Positions 23,966 to 34,926 of a stretch of DNA of 64,000 bases are shown piece after piece (the first letter of the stretch is position 1; each line of letters begins with the position of its first letter). The position numbers and the translations under genes were made by a program. Location: contig MU858073.1 of the NCBI GenBank assembly GCA_033297075.1, positions 186,001-250,000 of the forward strand. Reading direction: 5' to 3'. A model generated the notes under the pieces. The model was not told the origin of the DNA, ran no database searches, and saw only the letters and a list, made by a program, of their open reading frames with translations. The stretch is from Rhypophila decipiens (lineage: Eukaryota > Ascomycota > Sordariomycetes > Sordariales > Naviculisporaceae).

Positions 23966-26282
23966 TCTCGTCTACTCCTCTCCTTGAGGTCGACGGTGCA
24001 GTGTTGCAACGTTTATTTGTTTTGGAGGCAATTCGGACCTGGGGGGACAGATGAGTGCCGTTCAAAAACGTCTGTTGGAGGGCCTGGACCTCCTTTTATC
24101 CCATATTTGTTCCTCTACGCTGTGGATATCAAACATACCCCTGAATGAGAAACGGTGAGCTGAGTCCCGACAATTGGTTAGGTCAACTCGAATACGTGCA
24201 AACGAATACGGTCTTCACGTGGATGGCGGAGACTAGACCTAATTCTACCTCCTCCACTCTTTTCTCAGGTCCGGTTTTCATCCCGGCCAAATCGGGCCGG
24301 AGCACTCTGGGTACTCGTCGGTTGAGCCCCACTTCGTTTTCCGAACCGACTCTCTAGCTTCTCAGGCTCAACCGACGAGTACTGGGAAGTCACTCCCATG
24401 CGCTCCTGCATTCCAGTCTGGGAATTACCCGTAAACCGGGGTCAAGATCCTCGGTGATAGTATATCCTGTTCATGCCAAAAGTCGGTCAAGTTTACCTTC
24501 ATTTTTCGTACTCATCTCTCTGTGTATGAGGAAGACATTTGAACGATCTCAAGATCAAGTCGGTGCCTCGTCCAGAGGGGTGGGCAAGAAGTTGATCATA
24601 ACAACCGTGCAAAAGCGTGGATAAACAAACTTTACTTGGGCTCCCACAAAGACAGCTTTTGGGCTTTTGTATTATTCCGAATCGTTTGCTAACATAATTC
24701 TAGTGTGAAGCTTGGGCTTGACAATGCGATTGTTGTTCCCCTGAGCAGGTGCCACGTTTGGATCTCGCACCCTGGCCATGCTCTCCAGGCCGGTGCCTCA
24801 CGGTGTGACCTGTCAGAGCCAAGTTGAACGTTCAAATAATTTGAGCCTCTGGATTTGCTTGACGATTCTTCTCGGCGTACACTACCCGACCACGGATACT
24901 GGTGCAGATGTAGTGAGACGGCAAATAGAGCAGATCACCAAGTTTTGACCCGATGCTGTGGAATTGCAACGGCCCCACTGACCCCCGATCAACCGGTTTG
25001 TGACGCAACTTCCACCAAGGACCAAAACCAGATTGGCTCGTCTGATTGGTCGCTATGCCAAATCTTCAATTGACGGCGCAGCTGTCGCTTTCCAAGCGCC
25101 ACATCTGGATCTGAACGCCTCTGTGGGGTGAAGTAAATGCTGCTTATCTTTGGCGTTCCGGCCCTTGTCAGTTCCGTCGGTTGGACCTGATCAACCCGCT
25201 ACTGCAGCTGCCGACTTTGATCGCTTTGACAGCTCAGCTAGCGGATTGAACAAGTTCACGACCATCCAGACGTTCAGGACATCGCTCTCTGACACACACA
25301 GTCAATTCGTGTCGTCTGGCGACATTCGACGTCCAAACAAAAAAGGCGCAGAGAGTGGGTGGCCGGAAGTGGTGAAACATCGTGCTGCCAAGACTGATAA
25401 AAGCTGAGACACCAAAAGAGCTTCCTCGGTTGGCCCGTGAGCGACGAGCCGTCGTCGAATGCAACCATCCGCGACTCCAGGCTGATGATGGGTGTGGCAG
25501 CACCAGATGGGACCGACCCATGTGGCTTGTGTACCCCATATTCTGTATCCGTAGAACACATTCCATGCACAGCTAGAGAATAATCCGTGCTTGCATTGGT
25601 GAGAGGGTCCAAGGATCCACGGTTCATCTCGAGAAAAATGAATCTCGTGGAGCAAAGAGTCAGTTCAAGGCTCGTGCAAGACCCTCCTTCCTTGCCGTTC
25701 GGCACCTGCGGGATCAAGTGACGGTGACCGCCCGACCACAACAAAATGATTTCGGAAGCTAGCTCGGTGCAAGTTGAACTCAGTCGAACCTACCATGCCC
25801 CGGTCAGAGTCGTCATCCCACTCTGCCATCGACTCCCGGCCAATCAGAGCCCACACCAGCCACAATTTCAGGTCCGCATCGTGAGCTTAGGCTCTTCCCG
25901 CCTCTGATTTTCCCCAGCTGGTAATCCACTTTCGCTGCTTGCAGGGGTAGGTGGTCTTGGTGGTTTCCAAGGAGCGCATACCCAAAACACTGACCGCAAT
26001 CAAAGATCGAGTGTCGTGCCTTCCTCAAAACGGAGTCTGCCCCCCTTCACCCGGAACTTGCTCTCTTCCTCCGATTGAGCTCAAAACCCAAGTCTTCTCT
26101 CCGCTGCGTCTCTCCGTCTCTTCCATCTCGATTACAACCATCGACGAAGAACCAAAAACTGCATTCTCACAGCAACGTTAACATTCCCAACCGAGTATCC
26201 GCTTATTGTCTTTTGGACTGCATTCTATTAATCATCGTCATCGCCGATTCCATCCACATCAATTCCCTCACCAGTATTCACA
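23966..26282. other. Intergenic: divergent region between SDR and DUF7707 genes
   Basis: About 2.3 kb. It contains a perfect 18-base inverted repeat (24311-24328 and 24365-24382). Minus frames of 110-156 codons at 25234-25744 overlap each other in three phases and show no domain, so I reject them. The last 200 bases before 26283 are pyrimidine-rich, as expected for a fungal core promoter. Confidence 0.55.
24311..24382. repeat. Perfect 18-base inverted repeat with 36-base loop
   Basis: GTACTCGTCGGTTGAGCC at 24311-24328 is the exact reverse complement of 24365-24382. It lies about 350 bases upstream of the SDR start codon. Both DNA cruciform/binding-site and RNA-hairpin explanations are open. 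Confidence 0.9.
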
Positions 26283-27013
26283 ATGCGTTCCGCCATCATC
26301 CTGGGCGCTGTCTCTGCGCTATCGTTCGTCGCCGCCGACTTCCCACTCGATCCCAACGTGGTTGAACCCACCCTCAGAAGTATGCTACCGCCTTCTCTGC
26401 TCCGGCTGTCCTCGATACTGACTGTTGGCCCTCAGATCAATGGTGCTCTGCTCAGTACTCTTCGTGCGATACTCTCTGCGGCGGCAACGCGCCCACGAAT
26501 GAGTGCGATCCCGTAAGACCTTCCTGAGCTCTCTGGATAGCAGTCTGTTGTCGCTGACCACTCGACCTCGATAGACATCGCTCAAGTACAGCTGCAAATG
26601 CCCCGATGGCAAGGCACCTGCTCTGGACAAATATCTCCAGACCATGCCCACTGTAAGCTGACCCCCAACTGATCGTGACGAGGCCGTTCACCGCTAACAC
26701 GCTTTTGAAGTTCATCTGCGAGAAGGCTTTCGAGGTCTGCAACACCGCGAATGTAGGCAACGCGATTGGCCAGAAGAACTGCACCACATCCATCCAGGAC
26801 AAGTGCGGTAGTCTCGACCCTACCAAGGCCCAGGTCGGTGGCAGCGAGGAGAGTTCCGCTCCCACAACCACTGGCGCTCCTCAGACCTCTGCCTCCAATG
26901 CCGCTGCCCCTACCTCTACCAGCACCGCCGGCGCCATGGCCACGAATGTTGCTGTCATCGGAAACGGCCTTGCCGCTGTTGCTGCCGGAGTTCTCGCTGC
27001 CGCGCTGCTCTGA
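26283..27013 (+). CDS. DUF7707 family small secreted, GPI-anchored cell-wall protein
   Basis: Four exons: 26283-26379, 26436-26512, 26575-26652 and 26711-27013 (184 residues). The introns are 56, 62 and 58 bp with GTATGC, GTAAGA and GTAAGC donors. Residues 1-18 are a signal peptide (MRSAIILGAVSALSFVAA). The mature domain has a regular cysteine pattern: NQWCSAQYSSCDTLCGG, ECDP, YSCKCPDG, FICEKAFEVC, NCTTSIQDKCG. The YSCxCxDGxxPxLxxYxQTxPxFIC core is what I recognise as DUF7707. A Ser/Thr/Ala-rich stalk (about 125-160) and a C-terminal hydrophobic tail (VAVIGNGLAAVAAGVLAAALL) without charged end fit GPI anchoring. Function of the family is unknown; a wall or surface location follows from the signals. 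The introns interrupt the domain after each cysteine-rich piece. Confidence 0.85.
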
Positions 27014-29791
27014 TGACGAGGTCTTGGCGCAACCATGATACACGATGATTTTTCGATCTGGCACGGAGCTTGAGCATACGAAGTTCTGGATTGGGATTGA
27101 TGTTTGCTTTCTGTTTCCTGTCTTGAGATTTGGCGTTTATAGCCGCTTATTGTTCCCTTTTTGGGATATGCTCCTCCGGTAACCGCCATACACACGATCC
27201 TAATACCCGGCAGTTGCCTGGAGAGAGCACGAGATATTTTACCGCGACGAACATGATGATACTCGGCCGACTAATGTTGGGATGAAGGATGATGGTCGAC
27301 GATCAACGGTAGCATGCAGGCTTACGGTGACATGGGGGTGAAGCTTGGTAAATAGTGGTTCTGTATATATATTCGTTTCGTTGGGGTGTTTTTACAAGAC
27401 AGGCTTTTACTTCACTTGTCTCTTTGGTGAAATTTGTACTCTGTGATGGTTGTTGACGTCTAAGTTCTGTGGGGGGTGTTTTCTTTTGGCGACTTTCTTT
27501 GTCAAGCTTGCCGTGCCGCTCCCAGTGCCGGCCCGAACCTTATTACTGAACTAGACCGACAGAGAAGTCCACTCGGTTCTTTGTTCCGAAAGAAGGGGAC
27601 CGCAAAAGTGGGAGGTGAGAAAGCGCGCTACACGAGTCTGTTGTTCCATTATGTTTGTTCTCGGCATCCACTGAGAGTATTATGGTTTCCGGATCAGGCC
27701 ATGGTGGTTTTCTAGACTCTACGGCAGACATGACTAACCTAGACCAATGCCTTGACATTCACGTCTTTCATTAGACTGATAGTGGCTGAATGAAGATACC
27801 TCGGCAGTTGCTCAGTTACTTACCATTGTGATGTCAACATTTCCATTCGTGGCTTTACATAAGGTGACAGCGGCACTCAGAGTGGAGGATTTCGAGAAAG
27901 TAACAGTGGCCAGGAATCATGTGATCCTTACGGTCAGTAATCGAGGGATCGTCTTATATACCTATCTCGACTGTAAATGTTGTCCCCTAGTAGTTTGAAT
28001 ATCGATGGACTTCTTTTAACGGAGAAAGACCGTTTGGTCTTGACAAATTACATCTCGGCAATATCCTTCCTCTTTCTTAGAAGGGAATTTGACTGCATAT
28101 TATGGCATTCGGCTTTGTCGAGTTCGGACGACAGCGTCGGTGCAAGGACGAGTCCTGGGATTTGATGAAATTTGGTACATATCCTTATCCTTATTCCATG
28201 ACTGAACAAGCTGCCATGTATAGAATAGAAGCTGGAGCAAGGATGGAATACCATCCCATCTTCTAGACATGCTTGTCTATATGCACGTCAGATGGTGGAG
28301 TAAGATTTACCATATGAGAACCTTGCTGCCCTTTCGGTTGATCGATGGGTCTTTTCCGAGTCCCCGCATCACCACCACCTGTTTGGTGCTTCTCCAAGAT
28401 CACCACAGCACAGCTTGACCACACACCACAATAGGGCGACCAATTGGCGGACAGGAGAGGACTTTTACCCCTCACGGTCTATTAAGATCCTTGTAAGGTG
28501 GGATATCAGTGATGAACTTCCCACCTGCTTCTCTTATTCGAATCAAAGTACGACTGCTGGGGACTGGGCAACTGGTGCATATAATATCAATGTTCATTGT
28601 ATGGTTGAGGGGTTGAGGCATGAGGCCCAACAACCAGCAAACGCAAACGACTTGCCGGTAAGCCTTCCTTTGGGCCACTTGGGATGGAAGCAGGGCGCAA
28701 GTCTCAAGATGCAAGGCCGCTGCATCATACAGCAAGCAGAGTTAAGCTGACGCACTACGGGTGACAGTCCAACTTTCTGACAAAGAGGCGAGGAAGGTGC
28801 AAGAAGCTTCACGCCTGATTGGTCATACATATTTCATTTGCTGAGGTCTGTACGGAGTACGTGTAGTGTATATACGGCAAGACCGGTCCTGGCTATCACT
28901 TACAGGCAGTTTGAATGAGCCACGCCATCGGATTGGATACCTGCATCAATGATTCGATGCCCATCATTGTCACGTTAACAGCTATACTTCCGAGTGGCTC
29001 CCCATCAACTGGTTCAAGCAACTGTGCCGCCCAACTTCTGTTGTCGAACAGGTACCTTACCATACTTTTATATGGTACATGTGTATATAGGTTTTCTACC
29101 TTTTCGGCCACTCAGCGGTGGCGTTTGGTTCTTACAATTACCTAGCTACTCGCTGTCCGGCGTGGCTTTTCCATTCTCGCCATAAGGGGCATTTGGGCAG
29201 CATTCTCTTCAGATTTACTCAAGAATATAGTTTCTCGAGGCACCTTTCCTGCTCTGGCTGTCTTGTTCTTTGGCCCGATTTGGTATTCCGAGGCCCAACG
29301 AGGAATATCCAATTGGCCCAGGACAACTCAACGGAGGTTGAGAAACTGGTAGAACCTGACGAGTCTGGCTGACAGCACGGTGGTGGGAAGAGAATATGTC
29401 TTTCTGATTACCATAGCCGAAGAACCCCCCCACCATCCCTCCTTCACGGTTCACCTGGAAAACTTGCTTGCCTCCTGTACACTGGATGTGGGTTTGTGGT
29501 CGTTGCATGCACACGATTACATGTACCGGCAATATCATAATTTCCACCCAGAGCCTCGCCGAAACTCAAAAGTGCATTTTTCGTCCCAAAAACTCCATAT
29601 TCTCGGCACCATTTTCAACTCTATTATTCGGTGTGCTCGCCCGGGCCTTGATCCACTCCTTTTGTTTTCTTTGACTGCTTCTCCATCATTTCCTTCCCGC
29701 AACACCCAACTTCATAGGCCCTTTTAGGTGTCATGGACGAGGATAGCTGGGGGCTATGGATAGCTAGGAAGAAGGCTCATGAAAAGTAATC
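27014..29791. other. Intergenic between DUF7707 and RBR ligase genes
   Basis: About 2.8 kb, same-strand neighbours. Only short overlapping frames without recognisable domains (longest about 115 codons, 29380-29727, in the presumed leader of the next gene). No RNA gene or mobile element seen. Confidence 0.55.
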
Positions 29792-32233
29792 ATGGCACTC
29801 GACGACGACGACGACGACAGCCGGCAAAGGTACGGGAAGCCGACGGCCTTGGGCTCTCACACGAGCAAGCCTCGGAAGACCACAACCTCCTTCCTTCCCT
29901 CCTTTTTCGGCCTGCAGCGAAAATCAGTTATTTCCCATCTCCATGATCAGATTGCTCGTGGGGTGCGCGAGACGGCACGGGATTTGCCAGATAGGACTCG
30001 AGGGGGGGACCGGAGGACTCCAGATCGAGATAGGGATAGGGACAAGGGGCATCATCAAACATATCCGCTATTCGTCCCAGGAGCCCGCACGAGACGTCCC
30101 TCTCCGCATCGTTCCTCTGCCCGAGCAGAACCCAAACCTATCCAGATCGATATCAAGAGCCTCGACCCTGGCTACCGCGACTGGACCATCGACGTCAAGC
30201 CCGGTGATAGCGTGCGGAATATTGAGCGGATTATGCGACACAAATTCGCAGCGAGTGACCGGCCGTTCGGCGAGGCGACAGCCTTCCGTCGGTTGTTTGC
30301 TTCGGATGGGAAAGAGCTCACACAAGATGACGTTGTCACTCGGTACTTGTCTCCGATCTGGTACCGCGGGTCGAGTCTCTCGGATACATGGAAGTTTACT
30401 CACTACCTGGACCGTCACGGTGCACAGCAAAGGCTGGATTCTGCCCTTACCGAGGAGCTTGTCAAAGATATCAACGCCGGCGCTACGGTAAAGCAGCTGC
30501 GGCGGAAGATCGCCGACCAGTGGGATATCGAGGATGCGAATAGGGTGGTGCTTATTGCTAAAGGCGGCTTCCGGCCACAGTCCATCAAGGGTAATGGGTG
30601 GGTGGTGAACGAGATCAAGGAGAAATGGCTGTGCCGATGGATCGCCATCGACATATGCCCGGAGAAGAAATATTACGTCCTCAAGGGTCTAGGGAGAGAG
30701 TATATCTTCCATCCTGACCAGAAGTTTGAGCACACATTGCATATGAAGGAAATGTTGCGAGACAGAGTGTTTCGAAACGTACAGCAACAGTACGGAAAGA
30801 GCAGCAGTTTTCACCTGCCCTGCAAAAGCATCACCCTTTCCTACATTTCCTACAAGGGCGGGGTTGCTAGGAACAGCCATCGACCTGTCTGGGGGGGAGA
30901 GTATACCTTCGACCTCGCGGATCTTGATCAGGCCGAGGTGTTTTCCAACGAGGAGGCCTGGCTCCTGCCCGCTACCGCGACCTGCATGGTGTGCATAGAG
31001 GACAAGAAGATCAGCGACCTGCCTGTCAGGGTCACGGCAGGGTGCAAACATGAACTGGCCACCTGCAAGGCCTGTCTAGACCAGTGGCTGACATCCAGCC
31101 TCGAGTCTGGCACCTGGGATCGACTCAGGTGTCCCGAGTGCCCCGAGCTCCTCAAGCACGCCGACTTGCATCGATATGCCTCTAAGGCGACATTCTCCCG
31201 GTACGACGAACTCGTCACCCGCGAAGCACTCAAAGACCTGCCCCACTTCAGATGGTGCCTCTCAACAGCGTGCACATCAGGCCAGATCGACGACGCAGCC
31301 TGCACCAAGTTCAAATGCAACGAGTGCAAATCCTCCCACTGCATCAGACACAACGTCCGCTGGCACAAGGGCGAGACGTGCGAGCAGTACGACAAGCGCA
31401 ACAAGAAGCGCCTCAAGGACGACAAGGCCTCGGAGGAGGTGATCAAGAAGACGAGCAAGAACTGCCCCGAGTGCAAGAAGGCCGTGACCAAGTGGACGGG
31501 GTGCAACCACATCACTTGTGTATGCGGGCACGAGTGGTGCTACGTCTGCTTTGCCAAGTTTGAGCGGAACAACATTGGCTTCTTGTTTTGTCGGCACAAG
31601 CCCGAGTGCACCGAGGTTGATCCCTTCATCGACGTCGTTGACAACCCGCACCAGCAGCAGTGGTTTCCGCGGCCCCGGCCCATGAGAGGATGGGTCCCAA
31701 GACCCAACGCCGCCGCCGCCCGCGGCGAGGGTGAAAGGGTTGTTCAGCATCTCCGTGTACCGGCAAACCGTGTGCAGCAGCAGCAGCAGCAACAGGCTGC
31801 TGCTGCTCGACCTGTTACTCCTGTTCGACAGGTTCCGCCGGGAAACATTCCTCCACCGGCGCCTCCCCGTGTCCCTCATTGGCTCACCGGGGATATGCCA
31901 CCACCCGCCCAAAGGGATAATGCCATCGCCCAGGCGCATCGGATGCATCTGGAGCTGGCCCATGAGCGGCATATTGAACGGTGGCTCACGCTCATGCCTG
32001 AACGCCCTATACGTTACCGGCCACCACCGCCGCCACCACCACCACGAGAACTAAGAAGAGCACAGGGACAGGGACAAGGCCAGCAGCCTCCTCTGTTTGT
32101 AGGCGCGGCGCGGGTTTTTCACGACACGGATGGGTGGATGGCGTTGGCTCGCGAACATGAAGAGGAGTGGTTGAGATGGCAGCAGGAGGAGCGGTTTGAG
32201 GATTGGGGCTCGGAGGCTTTTCCTCTTGATTAA
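29792..32233 (+). CDS. RBR (RING-IBR-RING) E3 ubiquitin ligase with N-terminal ubiquitin-like region
   Basis: Single exon, 813 residues. The N-terminus is acidic then basic and disordered. Residues about 110-200 (IQIDIKSLD...TIDVKPGDSVRNIERIMRHKF...LFASDGKELTQDD) and about 215-260 read like ubiquitin-like folds; this is inferred from pattern only. RING1 covers about 398-450 (CMVCIEDKK...CKHELATCKACL...RCPECP), the IBR about 490-535 (CTSG...CKSSHCIRHNVRWHKGETC) and RING2 about 557-600 (NCPECKKAVTKWTGCNHITCVCGHEWCYVC). The Cys in GCNH, residue 571, is at the catalytic thioester position of RBR ligases. The C-terminal 200 residues hold a Gln run, Pro-rich segments and a Trp/Glu-rich end. Family mechanism: RING1 binds E2-ubiquitin, which is passed to the RING2 Cys. 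The substrate is unknown; no parkin or ARIH-type extra domain is seen. Confidence 0.92.
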   Translation: MALDDDDDDSRQRYGKPTALGSHTSKPRKTTTSFLPSFFGLQRKSVISHLHDQIARGVRETARDLPDRTRGGDRRTPDRDRDRDKGHHQTYPLFVPGARTRRPSPHRSSARAEPKPIQIDIKSLDPGYRDWTIDVKPGDSVRNIERIMRHKFAASDRPFGEATAFRRLFASDGKELTQDDVVTRYLSPIWYRGSSLSDTWKFTHYLDRHGAQQRLDSALTEELVKDINAGATVKQLRRKIADQWDIEDANRVVLIAKGGFRPQSIKGNGWVVNEIKEKWLCRWIAIDICPEKKYYVLKGLGREYIFHPDQKFEHTLHMKEMLRDRVFRNVQQQYGKSSSFHLPCKSITLSYISYKGGVARNSHRPVWGGEYTFDLADLDQAEVFSNEEAWLLPATATCMVCIEDKKISDLPVRVTAGCKHELATCKACLDQWLTSSLESGTWDRLRCPECPELLKHADLHRYASKATFSRYDELVTREALKDLPHFRWCLSTACTSGQIDDAACTKFKCNECKSSHCIRHNVRWHKGETCEQYDKRNKKRLKDDKASEEVIKKTSKNCPECKKAVTKWTGCNHITCVCGHEWCYVCFAKFERNNIGFLFCRHKPECTEVDPFIDVVDNPHQQQWFPRPRPMRGWVPRPNAAAARGEGERVVQHLRVPANRVQQQQQQQAAAARPVTPVRQVPPGNIPPPAPPRVPHWLTGDMPPPAQRDNAIAQAHRMHLELAHERHIERWLTLMPERPIRYRPPPPPPPPRELRRAQGQGQGQQPPLFVGAARVFHDTDGWMALAREHEEEWLRWQQEERFEDWGSEAFPLD

Positions 32234-32915
32234 TTTGTTAATTTTGGGTTTCCGAGGTAGTCATTGGTAGTTGACAGGTGGTGACTTGTCGGTTGGGGGG
32301 TTTGTTGTTGTTTATTCACTACTATCAGAGGTCAGTTGAGTAGGTTGATAAGAAGACGATCTGTTTGTTATGAACGGCCAACTAACTAACCAAGGCGGTT
32401 GGTGCTCTTCAGCGTGCCCTTGGCTTGGAACTTTGTATTGTATTGTTACAAGAGAAGTTTTGGTCAAGACAACTAACGGTCTTTAAAGGGGAATACGTTT
32501 GGCCATGGAAAAGCAAACCGAGAACAGCAATTGGGTGGCTGGAATGATCTCTTCTGGTTTTCTTCACTTTTCTTTTGTTATCTTTGTTGGTTTTCTTGAC
32601 TATTTGTCTTATTTTCACTTGAGTTTTACATCAGTGCAGGTCTAGTTTCTGGACTGAAGTTGATGCTTCTTTTTCTTGTCGGTATTTATCTACCTGGTGG
32701 CAATTCATGGTATAGCTCGGTTGGTAGGTAGCTCTTGGTAGGGATGGGTCGGTTCGGTTTCTTGTTTTATGTCATGTATCAACGGATGGAACGGAAAGGA
32801 GGCTTTTGATTGAAGCTGGCCCGGGTGGATGTTGGATGTATGTACGGAATATAGATGGTGATACTGGTGGTATCGATCTATGGAATAGTACGACGTATGA
32901 GTTATGTATTTAATG

Positions 32916-33289
32916 CTATGTAATAGTCCTGCCATGAGACTTTGGTGCCGCAATTCCCGCAGCCGATGTCTGGTTCGTCGTCAAGTCCCTCTTCCAAGGG
33001 TCTTTCATCCCCCGCCTTCCAGGACCCGGATTTTTGACGTGTGCGTTGCCAGTAATAGCACTTCTCACATCGTCTTCACTGTACCCGGCCTGAAGAATTT
33101 GGTGCAGGTTCGGGCTCCCCGCAATGGGCACACCCGTTTTTTCCCGCCTCCAACCGCTTGTAGGGGCGTTCGGCACTACCCGGTTTCCAGATCTTGCGAA
33201 CATGGGGATGTGCTTGTACGGTACTGCGCTTTGTTGTCCGCGTTGTCGTCCGCAGCTTGGCTGCAGTGACTCCATGGCCTGGTTGACGT
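32916..33289 (-). CDS. Weak candidate: small hypothetical protein, no family recognised
   Basis: A minus frame without stops runs from 33332 to 32916. The first usable ATG (MESLQPSCG, near 33280) would give about 120 residues. The stretch LHQILQAGYSEDDVRSAITGN followed by a Gly/Arg/Lys-rich end reads somewhat protein-like, and the patch is richer in GC than its surroundings. Against it: frames are open on the opposite strand and in another minus phase over the same bases, there is no signal peptide or domain, and it lies in the 3' flank of two convergent genes. The exact start is approximate. Confidence 0.15.
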
Positions 33290-33960
33290 GGTAACCGCAC
33301 CCAAAGAGTGCTCCCGCTCGAAATGCTAACACCCTTCATACCGTATAGGTCCCCTCTCAGAAATGGCGACAGGGGTTCTTGGGGTAGTCTTGTGAGCTGA
33401 TGACCTTCCTCTACATGTTGTTTCAGGGTTAGTAATGGTTATTGGAAGGGGAATAATACCAATAATCGACATCAATAAGTTCACCCGCTATCTACCCTGA
33501 GGAACTTGAAATTGAGGTACTGCGCAAGTGTCGCAGTAGTACGGTAAATGCTCCCCGATCCCAAGCATTCTATCCACATTTTTCTTGTGCTTCTTTGATC
33601 TGAGATGTCTACGGACACCAGCTCGCACGAAAAGCTTCCATGTCTTTGCAATCTGTGCACTTGCGGGCCTCGATTGTACAGTACCAGCGTTTCCCTCTCC
33701 TCCTTCTGGCGGTCTGACATAGGCTCCAAAGCTGCTTGCACCCTCTAGAGGTGTCCCTTGGTCTTGAGATGCTGCTGTGTTAGGGCAGATTGGCTCCCTG
33801 CCAGCTTGTTGTAAGCAGAATACCTTCTGTGTAAGACGTAAGCCCGGAAATAAAGGACCTTTTATCCTTTTGCTTGGTGCGCCTTGATTAGCTAGAGATT
33901 CAAGCTCGGGGCTTCCCTGTAGCTACTTGGTATATCTTGTCTGTGTCTCCGTCTGTCTCG

Positions 33961-34095
33961 TGGAGATGTTCGCAGCCGACTTGACCTTGATGATCCTAGG
34001 GCTGATTTGTGAGCCCATTTGTGTTTCTGTAACTTGGTGGAGATGTTCGCGGCCGACTTGCCTTGATGATACTAGGGCTGATTTGTGAGCCCATT
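33961..34095. repeat. Direct repeat, two copies of about 58 bases, 77-base period
   Basis: Copies at 33961-34020 and 34038-34095 share TGGAGATGTTCGC, GCCGACTTG, CCTTGATGAT and CTAGGGCTGATTTGTGAG, with a few substitutions and a 2-3-base length difference. Intergenic, with no coding frame in common. Confidence 0.85.
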
Positions 34096-34743
34096 AGATG
34101 CTGTCCTCCACGGGCTGACGGCCACGGCAGACGACGACGTCTTGGCTTTGGGGGTCTGATTGGACTTGCTGTAGTGCTAGCTGTATGGGAGTGAAGGTCG
34201 ACATCTTCCTTTCACTCAATCCGAGCTCATGGGACACTTGGTATTATCGGCCCATCATTCAAGTTCAGTGTCTTCATCGTAGTCCAGTTTATATTTAAGA
34301 TTTCGACAGTCGCAAGATTCGTCACAAGGGACGGCTGGTTCTTAGTCTATAGCATTGACATGACATGGAGCAGGGAAGAGTCACTCTTTTGCCTTCTCTA
34401 CCAGACCCAGCACCAGACCCTCATCTAGGAAGATACATGTATATAGCTGAACCCAGATGTTTCCACTGGGCCATGACTTGAGTTCTCCCAGCCTTAGCTA
34501 GTAAAAAAGCTACGTATAAAAACTGGATAGAGAACGGACATTGTTTATATCTTTTAGATATAACACACAATACCGCTGACATAAAGGTGAAGAGATAACA
34601 AGACAGAAACTAAGGAAAGGACATAACAAAAAGAAACCGAAAGCAATCCCGAGAAGGCCTGCTTCTCACTTTGTATTCCTAAATTGCTTTATGTTCCTAT
34701 TTAGGTACGCTAGATACAGTACCTATTTACGAATTTCTTAGTT

Positions 34744-34895
34744 CTACTTCCCTTCAGTTTCTACTTTCTCAACTCGGCCGTCCCTCATCCAAACCACCGT
34801 CAGCCCCTTTTGACTTCCATGTCCTTGCTCAATACGACTTTCAGTCCTTGCTACAGTATCCGAGTCCCTCTCCAAACCCTGAGCCTGAGCTTGAA

Positions 34896-34926
<31 letters not shown>

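Larger units (their letters stand above)
32234..34743. other. Intergenic between convergent RBR ligase and ABC transporter genes
   Basis: About 2.5 kb. A locally more GC-rich patch at 32916-33332 carries overlapping frames on both strands, one of them described separately as a weak candidate. A direct repeat of about 58 bases lies at 33961-34095. Otherwise nothing recognisable. Confidence 0.5.

Noticed and set aside
25234..25744. Minus frames of 110-156 codons upstream of the DUF7707 gene
   Set aside because: Three phases are open over the same region and none shows a domain; chance in GC-balanced DNA.
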